Program-made: the position numbers and the translations under genes
Shown here: positions 50,025 through 57,443 of the stretch, piece after piece
How positions within the stretch are numbered: position 1 is the stretch's first letter
Layout of the letters: every line of letters starts with the position of its first letter
The notes under the pieces: generated by a model
The model's database searches: none
What the model was told of the DNA's origin: nothing
What the model saw: only the letters and a program-made list of their open reading frames with translations
Source: Sinimarinibacterium flocculans
GTDB taxonomy: Bacteria; Pseudomonadota; Gammaproteobacteria; Nevskiales; Nevskiaceae
Reading direction: 5' to 3'
Length of the DNA stretch: 64,000 bases
Assembly (NCBI RefSeq): GCF_003201205.1
Contig: NZ_QICN01000001.1
Span: 682,001 to 746,000, forward strand

Positions 50025-51380
50025 GTGCTGCGGCATGCGGTCGTTGCGACCGATCTCGACCTGCTGACGCTGCACCGGCTCGCCCCGCGCCGCTATCCCT
50101 TCCTGCTCGAAAGCGTCGCCGGCCATCCGCTGTCCGGCCGCTGGGACCTGCTGTTCGCCGCCGGCTCCGAGGCGCTCACCGGTACCGCCGACGGCGTCTC
50201 CGGCCCGGGCGCGCAAGCGCCGTCGGACAACTTCTTCGAGGCGCTGGACCGCTGGGTGGCGACCGTCCCGCCGGCTGCAGCGGCGTCGCCGTTGCCTTTC
50301 GTCGGCGGCTGGTTCGTCCTGCTGGGCTACGAGGCGGCGCGCTGGGTCGAGCCGACGCTGGCGCTGCCGCCGTCTCCGCACGCGCTGCCCGACGCGCTGG
50401 CCGTACGCTGCCCGGCGGCGGTGCTGCGCGACCGAAGCGGCGGAGGCCTGCACCTGATCAGCGAGGACGAGGCCGGCCTCGAACGTCTGCGTGCCGATGT
50501 CGCCGCCGCCGTCGAAGCCGGGTCCGATCCCCCGCCGGATCCGGACCATGCCGCGGTCTGGGACGAGCAGGCGCCGCAGCGCTTCATTGATGGCGTCGAT
50601 CGCATCCTCGACTGGCTGCGCGCCGGCGATGCCTTCCAGATCAACCTGTCGCGGCCCTGGGATGCCAGCATCGCCGATGCCGTGGATGCCGCCAGCCTGT
50701 ACCGGCGCCTGCGCGCGACCAATCCGGCGCCGTTCGCCGGGCTGGCGCTGTGGAATGATGAAGCCGTCGTCAGCTCGTCCCCGGAACGCCTGCTGCAGAT
50801 CGCCGACGGCATCGCCCAGACGCGGCCGATTGCCGGCACCCGCAGGCGCGGCCGTACCGGGCAGGAGGATCGCGAGTTGCGGGACAGCCTGCTCGCCAAC
50901 GTCAAGGAGCGCGCCGAGCACGTCATGCTCATCGACCTGGAACGCAACGACCTCGGGCGGGTGTGCATGCCGGGCACGGTGCAGGTCAGCGAGCTGATGG
51001 CGCTGGAAAGCTACGCGCACGTGCATCACATCGTCTCCAACGTCCGCGGACGCCTGCGGGCCGGCGTGGGCCCGGGGGCGGCGCTGCGTGCGGTGTTCCC
51101 CGGCGGCACGATCACCGGCTGCCCCAAGGTGCGTGCCATGCAGATCATCGCCGAGCTCGAGAACGAAGGCCGCGGGCCGTATACCGGCAGCATGGGCTAT
51201 CTGTCGCGCGACGGGCAGCTCGACTGCAACATCCTGATCCGTTCGCTGGTCTGGCGCCGCGGCGCGCTGCGCCTGCGCGCCGGCGCCGGCATCGTCGCCG
51301 ACTCGCAGGCGTCGGCGGAACTCGAGGAAACGCGCGCGAAGGCACGCGGTCTGCTGATGGCGCTGGAGCCCGCGGCATGA
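50025..51380 (+). CDS. pabB: Aminodeoxychorismate synthase component I
   Basis: This 451-residue chorismate-binding enzyme makes 4-amino-4-deoxychorismate for p-aminobenzoate and folate. GDAFQINLSRPW, SSSPERLLQI, ERAEHVMLIDLERNDLGRV and FPGGTITGCPKVRAMQII are characteristic. The motif written PIKGT in E. coli PabB reads PIAGT here, as in TrpE, so the covalent lysine is missing. The start is GTG at 50025, 19 nt after fabF; the upstream frame is only the fabF shadow. pabC overlaps its end by 4 nt, supporting the folate assignment. The glutaminase partner (PabA) is elsewhere. Confidence 0.9.
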   Translation: MLRHAVVATDLDLLTLHRLAPRRYPFLLESVAGHPLSGRWDLLFAAGSEALTGTADGVSGPGAQAPSDNFFEALDRWVATVPPAAAASPLPFVGGWFVLLGYEAARWVEPTLALPPSPHALPDALAVRCPAAVLRDRSGGGLHLISEDEAGLERLRADVAAAVEAGSDPPPDPDHAAVWDEQAPQRFIDGVDRILDWLRAGDAFQINLSRPWDASIADAVDAASLYRRLRATNPAPFAGLALWNDEAVVSSSPERLLQIADGIAQTRPIAGTRRRGRTGQEDRELRDSLLANVKERAEHVMLIDLERNDLGRVCMPGTVQVSELMALESYAHVHHIVSNVRGRLRAGVGPGAALRAVFPGGTITGCPKVRAMQIIAELENEGRGPYTGSMGYLSRDGQLDCNILIRSLVWRRGALRLRAGAGIVADSQASAELEETRAKARGLLMALEPAA

Positions 51381-52210
51381 GCGTGGAGGCCCTGCACGAG
51401 GGCCGCCTCTGCGACGCTGGAACGGCACAATCGCGCGCGCTGCACTACGGCGACGGTGTGTTCCGCACGCTGTTGTGGCGCGATGGCGCGGCCATCGACT
51501 GGGCCTTGCACCACGACAAGCTGGTCCGCGACTGCGCAGCGCTCTCGCTCGATCCTCCGGACGGGCAGGTGCTCGCGGACGATCTCGCACTGCTGATGCG
51601 CGGACGGTCGCAGGCTGTCGCCAAGATCATCGTGGCGCGACGGGCGGGGGGACGCGGCTACCAGGCGCGCGAGCGCGCCGGCGAGCGCTGGGTGCTGGCC
51701 TATCCGGCGCCGGCCCCCCGCGCTGCCGACTACCGTGAAGGCGTCGTCGCGGCGCTCAGCACGGTCGGGCTGTCGGAGCAACCGCTGCTCGCCGGCATCA
51801 AGCATCTCAACCGCCTCGACCAGGTGCTGGCGTCGCGGGACTGGGCGGCGGACGTCGACGAAGTGCTGATGTGCCGCGGCGACGGCGCCGTGGTCTGCGG
51901 CTCGCGCAGCAATCTGTTCGCGGTGCGCGACGGCGGTCTGATCACGCCGATGCTGGATCGTTGCGGCGTCGCCGGTATCATGCGCCACCGAATCCTCGAT
52001 TGCGCCGCCCGCATGAATCTGCCTGCACGGGAAGCCGTGCTGCATCCCGCCGACCTGCTCGCCGCCGATGAAGCCTTCGTCTGCAACGCCGTCATCGGCA
52101 TCTGGCCGCTGCGCCAGTTCGCGGCGCGGACTTGGCGCGCCCCCGGCCCGGTGACGCGGGCGCTGATGCGCGAAAGCGGCCATCCGCTCGTGCTCGATCA
52201 CGTCGGCTGA
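51377..52210 (+). CDS. pabC: Aminodeoxychorismate lyase
   Basis: This 277-residue PLP fold-type IV enzyme releases pyruvate from aminodeoxychorismate. RALHYGDGVFRTLLW at the N-terminus, the PLP lysine in LLAGIKHLNRLDQVLA and the SRSNLFAV loop are typical of PabC. The ATG overlaps the pabB stop (ATGA). It precedes mltG, an arrangement also seen in E. coli. Confidence 0.94.
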   Translation: MSVEALHEGRLCDAGTAQSRALHYGDGVFRTLLWRDGAAIDWALHHDKLVRDCAALSLDPPDGQVLADDLALLMRGRSQAVAKIIVARRAGGRGYQARERAGERWVLAYPAPAPRAADYREGVVAALSTVGLSEQPLLAGIKHLNRLDQVLASRDWAADVDEVLMCRGDGAVVCGSRSNLFAVRDGGLITPMLDRCGVAGIMRHRILDCAARMNLPAREAVLHPADLLAADEAFVCNAVIGIWPLRQFAARTWRAPGPVTRALMRESGHPLVLDHVG

Positions 52211-52217
52211 GGTCGCG

Positions 52218-53219
52218 ATGCGTACGGTGTTTCGCCTGCTGGCGGTGCTCGCCATCGCGACGACGGCCCTGGTCATCGACGCGGCCCGCGTCCTGCACCT
52301 TCCGCTGCGCAGCGGTGACGACGCGACGCTGATGGTCGAGCCGGGCACCTCGGCATCGGCACTGGTGCGGCAGGTGGCCGACAGCGGCTGGCTTGAGGCG
52401 CAGCCGCGCAGCGCCTGGTACCTGCAGGTCTACGCGCGCCTGACCGGCCTGGCGACGCAACTCAAGGCCGGCGAATACGCGGTGTCGGCGGGCACGTCGG
52501 CTGCCGGGCTGCTGCAGCTCATCGCCGACGGTCGCACGATCCTGTACGAACTCCGCCTGGTCGAAGGCTGGACCTTCCGCCAGGCCCTCGCGGCCGTGCA
52601 CGCTCATCCGCAGTTGCGAAAGACGCTGGAAACCGGCGATGGCGAGGCGGTGATGGCGGCCATCGGCCGCGAAGGCGTGCATCCCGAGGGGCGGCTGTTT
52701 CCGGATACCTATCGCTTCTCGCGGGACACGACCGACGTCGCCTTCCTGCGTCGCGCCGCCGACATGATGGAGCGGACACTGGCGCAGGAATGGGCGCAGC
52801 GCGAAGAAGGCCTGCCGTACGCGACGCCGGAAGAGGCCCTGACGATGGCGTCGATCGTCGAGAAGGAAACCGGCGTGGAGCACGAGCGCAACGAAGTGGC
52901 CGGCGTGTTCGTGCGCCGTCTGCAGCTCGGCATGCGCCTGCAGACGGACCCGACCGTGATCTATGGCCTCGGCGAGGCCTTCGACGGCAATCTGCGCCGC
53001 GATCATCTGCGCACCGACGGCGACTACAACACCTACCTGCGCTGGGGACTGCCGCCCTCGCCGATCTGCCTGCCGGGACGCGCGTCGATCCGTGCGGCCC
53101 TGCATCCGGCGCCGGGCAAGAGCCTGTACTTCGTTTCCCGGGGAGACGGCACCCATCAGTTCTCCGAAACGCTTGAGGAGCACAATGCGGCCGTGCGCAA
53201 ATACCAGCTCAGGCGCTGA
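52218..53219 (+). CDS. mltG: Endolytic murein transglycosylase MltG
   Basis: This 333-residue inner-membrane protein has an N-terminal anchor (RLLAVLAIATTALVIDAA) and a YceG domain. Catalytic Glu215 is in ASIVEKETG, followed by QTDPTVIYGLG and YNTYLRWGLPPSPICLPG. It cuts nascent glycan strands and sets their length. The gene lies between pabC and tmk with short gaps. Confidence 0.95.
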   Translation: MRTVFRLLAVLAIATTALVIDAARVLHLPLRSGDDATLMVEPGTSASALVRQVADSGWLEAQPRSAWYLQVYARLTGLATQLKAGEYAVSAGTSAAGLLQLIADGRTILYELRLVEGWTFRQALAAVHAHPQLRKTLETGDGEAVMAAIGREGVHPEGRLFPDTYRFSRDTTDVAFLRRAADMMERTLAQEWAQREEGLPYATPEEALTMASIVEKETGVEHERNEVAGVFVRRLQLGMRLQTDPTVIYGLGEAFDGNLRRDHLRTDGDYNTYLRWGLPPSPICLPGRASIRAALHPAPGKSLYFVSRGDGTHQFSETLEEHNAAVRKYQLRR

Positions 53220-53231
53220 AGGAACCGGATC

Positions 53232-53846
53232 ATGCGCGGACGCTTGATCACGCTGGAGGGCGGCGAGGGCAGTGGCAAGTCGACGCAGGCCCGCCACGTC
53301 CGCGACTGGCTGCAGGCGCGGGGCCGCGAGGTCGTGCTGACGCGCGAGCCCGGCGGCACCCCGCTGGCCGAGGCCGTGCGCGAACTGGTGCTGCATCGCT
53401 GGGACGAGGGCATGACGCCGGCGACCGAGCTGTTGCTGATGTTCGCGGCGCGCGCTGCCCATGTGCACGCGTTGATCGAGCCGGCGCTGGCGCGCGGCGC
53501 GGACGTCGTCTGCGACCGCTACATCGACAGCAGTCACGCCTACCAGGGCGCGCGCGGCGTCGACGGCGTTCATCTGGCTGCGCTGGAAGCGCTGGCCATC
53601 CCGGGGACGATGCCGGACCTGACGCTGGTGCTCGACCTGCCGCCCGATCTGGGGCTCGAACGGGCGCGGGCGCGCGGCGTCGGCAATCGCTTCGAGGACG
53701 AGGCGCTCGCCTACATGGCGCGGGTGCGCGAGATTTTCCTGGCGCGCGCCAGGCAGGCCCCGCAGCGCTGCGTCGTCGTCGATGCCTCGGTTTCCGCCGA
53801 GCAGGTCGCCGCGGCGATCGATGCGGTGCTCGGAGCGCGTCTGTGA
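53232..53846 (+). CDS. tmk: Thymidylate kinase
   Basis: This 204-residue kinase makes dTDP from dTMP. The P-loop is GGEGSGKST (10-18), followed by TREPGGTPLAEAVREL, the DRY-type DRYIDSSHAYQG and a LID region (ERARARGVGNRFEDE). The stop overlaps holB (GTGA). Confidence 0.96.
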   Translation: MRGRLITLEGGEGSGKSTQARHVRDWLQARGREVVLTREPGGTPLAEAVRELVLHRWDEGMTPATELLLMFAARAAHVHALIEPALARGADVVCDRYIDSSHAYQGARGVDGVHLAALEALAIPGTMPDLTLVLDLPPDLGLERARARGVGNRFEDEALAYMARVREIFLARARQAPQRCVVVDASVSAEQVAAAIDAVLGARL

Positions 53847-54865
53847 GCGCCGCCTTGCTGCGGCCGCTGCCCTGGCAGCAGACGCTGTGGCTCGACCTGA
53901 GCTCGCAGGTCCTGCAGCAGCGCCTGCCGCATGCGCTGCTGCTGAGCGGCCCCGCCGGCGTCGGCAAGCGCTGGTTCGCCCGTGCATTGATTGCCTTCCT
54001 GCTTTGCGAGCAGCGCAGCGGTTACGCCTGCGGGCAGTGCCGGAGCTGCCAGCAGCTGGCGGTCGGGGCGCACCCGGACGCCGTGCTGCTGGGGCGCGAC
54101 GGGCTGCTCGGGCTGGCACTGACCGAGGATGGCCGGTACGAACAGGCGCTGGTGCACTGGGAACCGAAGACAGACAGCGTGCGACGCGACATCGCCATCG
54201 AGGGCGCGCGCAAGCTGATCGAGCGGCTGTCCCTGTCGGCGCACTACGGAATGGCGCGCGCGGCGCTGATCGAACCGGCCGACGCGCTCAACACCAACAG
54301 TGTCAACGCGCTGCTCAAGACCGTGGAAGAACCGCCGCCCGCGACACATCTGCTGCTGGTCTGCGAGCGTGCCCAGGCGTTGCCGGCGACCTTGCGCAGC
54401 CGCTGCCAGCGGGTGCGCATGGGGATGCCGCCGCTGGCGGAGGCGCAGGCCTGGCTCGACGCCCAGCTTGGTCGTGCGGGGACGGATGCGCTCGCAGCCG
54501 CTCACGGTGCGCCGCTGCAGGCACTGGCCTACGCCAACGGTGATGCGCTCGCCGAGCAGCGTGCCTGGGCGGATCTCTGGGTGGCCGTCGGCCGGCGCCG
54601 CAAGGATCCGGTCAGCGCGGCGGCGAGCGTCGATCGCGACGCCGTGGCCGGCCATCTGCGCTGGGCCTGCGGCTGGCTGCACACGCAGTTCCGCAGCTGC
54701 GTGCTGGCCGCAGGGGCGGGCGAGCCGGCCGCGTGGATGCAGATGATCGACGAGGTCGTCGAGGCCAACCGCCTGGCCGCCGGCAATGCGCAGGCACAGC
54801 TGCTGCTGGAGTCGCTGTTCGTGCAGTGGCTCAGGCTCGGGCCGCGTGCCCTGGGTAGCGGCTGA
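53843..54865 (+). CDS. holB: DNA polymerase III subunit delta'
   Basis: This 340-residue AAA+ clamp-loader subunit has a P-loop GPAGVGK (36-42) and a zinc motif with Cys55, Cys63, Cys66 and Cys69. NTNSVNALLKTVEEPPPATHLLLV and RSRCQRVRMG are conserved. It starts at GTG 53843, overlapping tmk. pilZ follows, as in Xanthomonas and Pseudomonas. Confidence 0.95.
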   Translation: MSAALLRPLPWQQTLWLDLSSQVLQQRLPHALLLSGPAGVGKRWFARALIAFLLCEQRSGYACGQCRSCQQLAVGAHPDAVLLGRDGLLGLALTEDGRYEQALVHWEPKTDSVRRDIAIEGARKLIERLSLSAHYGMARAALIEPADALNTNSVNALLKTVEEPPPATHLLLVCERAQALPATLRSRCQRVRMGMPPLAEAQAWLDAQLGRAGTDALAAAHGAPLQALAYANGDALAEQRAWADLWVAVGRRRKDPVSAAASVDRDAVAGHLRWACGWLHTQFRSCVLAAGAGEPAAWMQMIDEVVEANRLAAGNAQAQLLLESLFVQWLRLGPRALGSG

Positions 54866-54931
54866 CGAAAAACGGCGCCCACACTGATAAAGTGCGCCCA
54901 TGCGCGTCCTACCGCCGTTCCGCACATCGCG

Positions 54932-55294
54932 ATGAGCACACCACCACGCACGGGCACCGCTCAGCCCGGAATCCTGACCCTGAACATCAAGGACAAGGCG
55001 GCCCTTTACGTGGCCTACATGCCGTTCATCAAGAATGGTGGCCTGTTCATTCCGACCAACAAGGACTACCGCATCGGCGACGAGGTCTTCATCCTGCTGA
55101 CGCTGATGGAGAACCCCGAGCGCATCCCGGTGGCCGGCAAGGTCGTCTGGCTCACGCCCAAGGGTGCCCAGAACAAGCGCGTGCAGGGCATCGGCGTGCA
55201 GTTCAGCCCGCAGGACGGCGGCACCACGCAGAAGAAGATCGAGACCCTGCTTGCCGGCGCGCTGGGCGCCGACCGGCCGACGCACACGATGTAG
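54932..55294 (+). CDS. pilZ: Type IV pilus assembly protein PilZ
   Basis: This 120-residue protein matches the stand-alone PilZ of type IV pilus systems: LNIKDKAALYVAYMPFIKNGG, GDEVFILLTLMENPERIPVAGKVVW and the end PTHTM. It lacks the RxxxR motif that binds cyclic-di-GMP, as true PilZ does, and is expected to work with PilB and FimX. It ends 6 nt from the convergent cyclic-nucleotide/rhodanese gene. Confidence 0.94.
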   Translation: MSTPPRTGTAQPGILTLNIKDKAALYVAYMPFIKNGGLFIPTNKDYRIGDEVFILLTLMENPERIPVAGKVVWLTPKGAQNKRVQGIGVQFSPQDGGTTQKKIETLLAGALGADRPTHTM

Positions 55295-55300
55295 TGCAGC

Positions 55301-56368
55301 CTAGGCGCCGTCGCCGCGGTTCGACGCCGGAATGCCGCCGTCGAGCACGTAGGCGTCGAAGCCCTTCTGCGTCAGGATGAAGGCTGCCACCGAACTGCGT
55401 CGCCCGGTGTCGCAGCAGGCGATCCAGGTCTGCTGGGCGTCGAGCTGCCCAAGCTTCATCCGCAGCATGTAGAGCGGCAGGTTCAGCGTTCCCGGCAGGC
55501 TGCCGCGCTGGAACTCGCTGGGCAGCCGCACGTCGAGCCAGCGTGCCCTGCCGCCCTCGACCATCGCCGTCGCCTCGTCGGCGCCGATCCGACGCGACAG
55601 CGGATCGTTGAGCAGCGTGCGGAAGTCGTCCTTGCTCAGCCGCATCAGCTTGCCGCGCACCAGTGCCGTCACCGTGGCATTGCGGCGCGTCTCGGAAATC
55701 AGCGCCTCCTCGCCGAAGCACGCGCCGGTCTCCAGCTCCGCCAGGCGCACGGGCTTCTGGTTCGGCTGTTCGCGCGTGACGATGAAGCGGCCGGACATCA
55801 CGACGTAGAAATAGTCGCCGGCATCGTTCTGGCGCACGATCACCTGCCCGGGCTCGACCTGCACCTCCTGCATGCGCATGAACATCGCCTGCAGGTTCGA
55901 CGGCGGCACGAGCTGGAAGGTGCGCATCTGCAGCAGCCGTGTCATCCAGTCCTCGTCGCCGCCGGTCTCGGTCTCGCCGGCGACGAGCTCGCCGACTTCG
56001 AAAGATCCGGTCTGGTCCCAGGTGAGCATCACGTCGAGCAGCCCGGCATCGATGGCCAGGTAGCGCACGTCCGTGGCGCACTGCGCCGTCACGCGACGCG
56101 GCGACTGGTGGGCGATGCGATGCATCGCCGAAGGCTCGCCCGCACGGATCGTCGACACGACCTTGCCGTCGCCGTCCTTGAGCTGCAGTGCGCCGGACAT
56201 CAGGAACAGTGCGCGGTCCGCGCTGTCGCCGAGCTTGAACAGGCTGTCGCCGGCGCGCGCCGTGGACACGACGGACTTTCGCGCGAGATCGGCCTGGCTC
56301 TCAGGCCGCAGCGCGTTGAGCGGTACGTAGTTCGCGAACAGCGACGCGTCGACTTTGCTTTCGGTCAT
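55301..56368 (-). CDS. Double cyclic-nucleotide-binding domain/rhodanese fusion protein
   Basis: This 355-residue protein has two CRP-like cNMP-binding domains. The first (about 18-125) is degenerate. The second (about 145-260) has the phosphate-binding cassette FGEEALISETRRNATVTA, with its Glu and Arg. A C-terminal rhodanese domain (about 262-350) follows, with DVRLPSEFQRG and an active loop CCDTGRRSS with Cys319. There is no helix-turn-helix, so it is not a transcription factor. No signal peptide is seen, so it is cytoplasmic. It may couple a nucleotide signal to sulfur transfer or to a partner protein. Ligand and function are unknown. The ATG at 56368 gives MTESKVD. Confidence 0.85.
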   Translation of the reverse strand: MTESKVDASLFANYVPLNALRPESQADLARKSVVSTARAGDSLFKLGDSADRALFLMSGALQLKDGDGKVVSTIRAGEPSAMHRIAHQSPRRVTAQCATDVRYLAIDAGLLDVMLTWDQTGSFEVGELVAGETETGGDEDWMTRLLQMRTFQLVPPSNLQAMFMRMQEVQVEPGQVIVRQNDAGDYFYVVMSGRFIVTREQPNQKPVRLAELETGACFGEEALISETRRNATVTALVRGKLMRLSKDDFRTLLNDPLSRRIGADEATAMVEGGRARWLDVRLPSEFQRGSLPGTLNLPLYMLRMKLGQLDAQQTWIACCDTGRRSSVAAFILTQKGFDAYVLDGGIPASNRGDGA

Positions 56369-56523
56369 GGAGGCGCGGTGAGGCCGGGCTGCGCAAGGCA
56401 TGCCGCCACGGGCGTGGGGAGCAAGGCTCGCATGCTAGCACGGGGTCCACGGCGGGTTGCCGAAAGGCCGGCGGGGCCGTCCCGCGCGTCCGGGGCTGCG
56501 ACGCAACCGCCCGGAAGAAGGAC

Positions 56524-56550
56524 GAGGGCGGGCCATGTCGCACCGCCCTC
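56524..56550 (-). terminator. Terminator of the SWIB gene
   Basis: GAGGGCG and CGCCCTC pair across a 13-nt loop just past the SWIB stop. On the minus strand the stem is followed by the pyrimidine-rich GTCCTTCTTCC. Confidence 0.5.
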
Positions 56551-56561
56551 GATATCGAAGC

Positions 56562-57002
56562 TCAGCTGATGTGCTTGCTGACCAGCTTGGTCATCTCGAA
56601 CATGCTGACGCTCGACTTGCCGCCGAAGATCGCCTTGAGCTTGTCGTCGGCGTTGATCTGACGCTTGTTGGTTTTGTCCTGCAGGCCGTTCTTCTTGATG
56701 TACGCCCACAGGTTCTTCGTGATCTGGCCGCGCGGCATCGGCTTGTTGCCGACCACCACCGCCAGCGTCGCGCTGGGCGTCATCGGTTTCATCAGCGCAG
56801 GGCTGGCCTTGCGCTTGGTCTTCTTGACGGCTTTCTTCACGGCCTTCTTGGCAGTCTTCTTCGCTGCCGGCTTCTTGGCCGCCTTCTTCGCCGGTGCCTT
56901 CTTCGCTGCCGGCTTCTTTGCCACCTTCTTCGCCGGTGCCTTCTTGGCGACCGGTTTCTTCTTTGCCACCTTCTTCGCAGCTGCCTTCTTGGCCTTCGCC
57001 AT
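56562..57002 (-). CDS. Histone H1-like/SWIB domain protein
   Basis: This 146-residue protein joins an N-terminal Lys/Ala/Pro repeat (KKAPAKK and KKPAAKK units, about residues 1-68), like histone H1 tails, to a C-terminal SWIB/MDM2 domain (MPRGQITKNLWAYIKKNGLQD, LKAIFGGKSSVSMFEMTKLVSKH). The tail should bind DNA; the SWIB fold suggests chromatin-type protein contacts. Such proteins occur in Chlamydia and many proteobacteria. The ATG at 57002 has GGAG upstream. The tail-coding DNA is repetitive and may vary in length. Confidence 0.9.
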   Translation of the reverse strand: MAKAKKAAAKKVAKKKPVAKKAPAKKVAKKPAAKKAPAKKAAKKPAAKKTAKKAVKKAVKKTKRKASPALMKPMTPSATLAVVVGNKPMPRGQITKNLWAYIKKNGLQDKTNKRQINADDKLKAIFGGKSSVSMFEMTKLVSKHIS

Positions 57003-57236
57003 AACTCCAGTCTCCCTGTAGATCACACCCATGCCGGGCATCCGTATGCTAGCTCTATTTCGAGCGCAATCGTGCAAGTTGTTGCACCTTTATTTCGTTG
57101 TCGGACGGACGGTCGTTCCCCGGGCATTCGGGGGTGCCGGTGCCCGCTCTGCGAAAGACGTTCCACCCTTCGGTGACGCGGGTCGCTTCCGACGCTTCCG
57201 GGGCGACACCGGTCGGTAGCGATGCGACCGCCGAAA
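57003..57236. other. Spacer between the SWIB gene and the Tn3 end
   Basis: No gene is visible here. The first part should hold the promoter and ribosome site of the minus-strand SWIB gene. The 5 bases before 57237 (CGAAA) would be one copy of a Tn3 target duplication; the second copy lies outside the window if the element is intact. Confidence 0.4.
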
Positions 57237-57274
57237 GGGGGTGATCTGTACTTCGGCGGAAAAAGTGACGTTAT
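57237..57274 (+). repeat. Tn3-family terminal inverted repeat (left)
   Basis: A 38-bp stretch begins with five Gs (57237-57241), has GGAAAAAGTGACGTTAT at its inner end and matches the layout of Tn3 ends (GGGG start, GAAAA in the second half, ACGTTA at the end). Base composition drops to AT-rich right after it. The transposase starts 169 nt further in. No inverted copy was found by reading to 64000. Confidence 0.75.
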
Positions 57275-57443
57275 CTCTTTCTAATAAAATCAATAAGTTG
57301 TCGGTCGTCGTTCAAGAATAACGAAGATAATCAAGTGCTTATGGTTTGATTCCGACGTCGAAGGTCTTTCTAGCCGGTGTAGGCAGGGCCCCCAACAGGC
57401 GGTAGCCTCTATCGCTCAGGATGACTCAACCGGGGCGGCGGCC

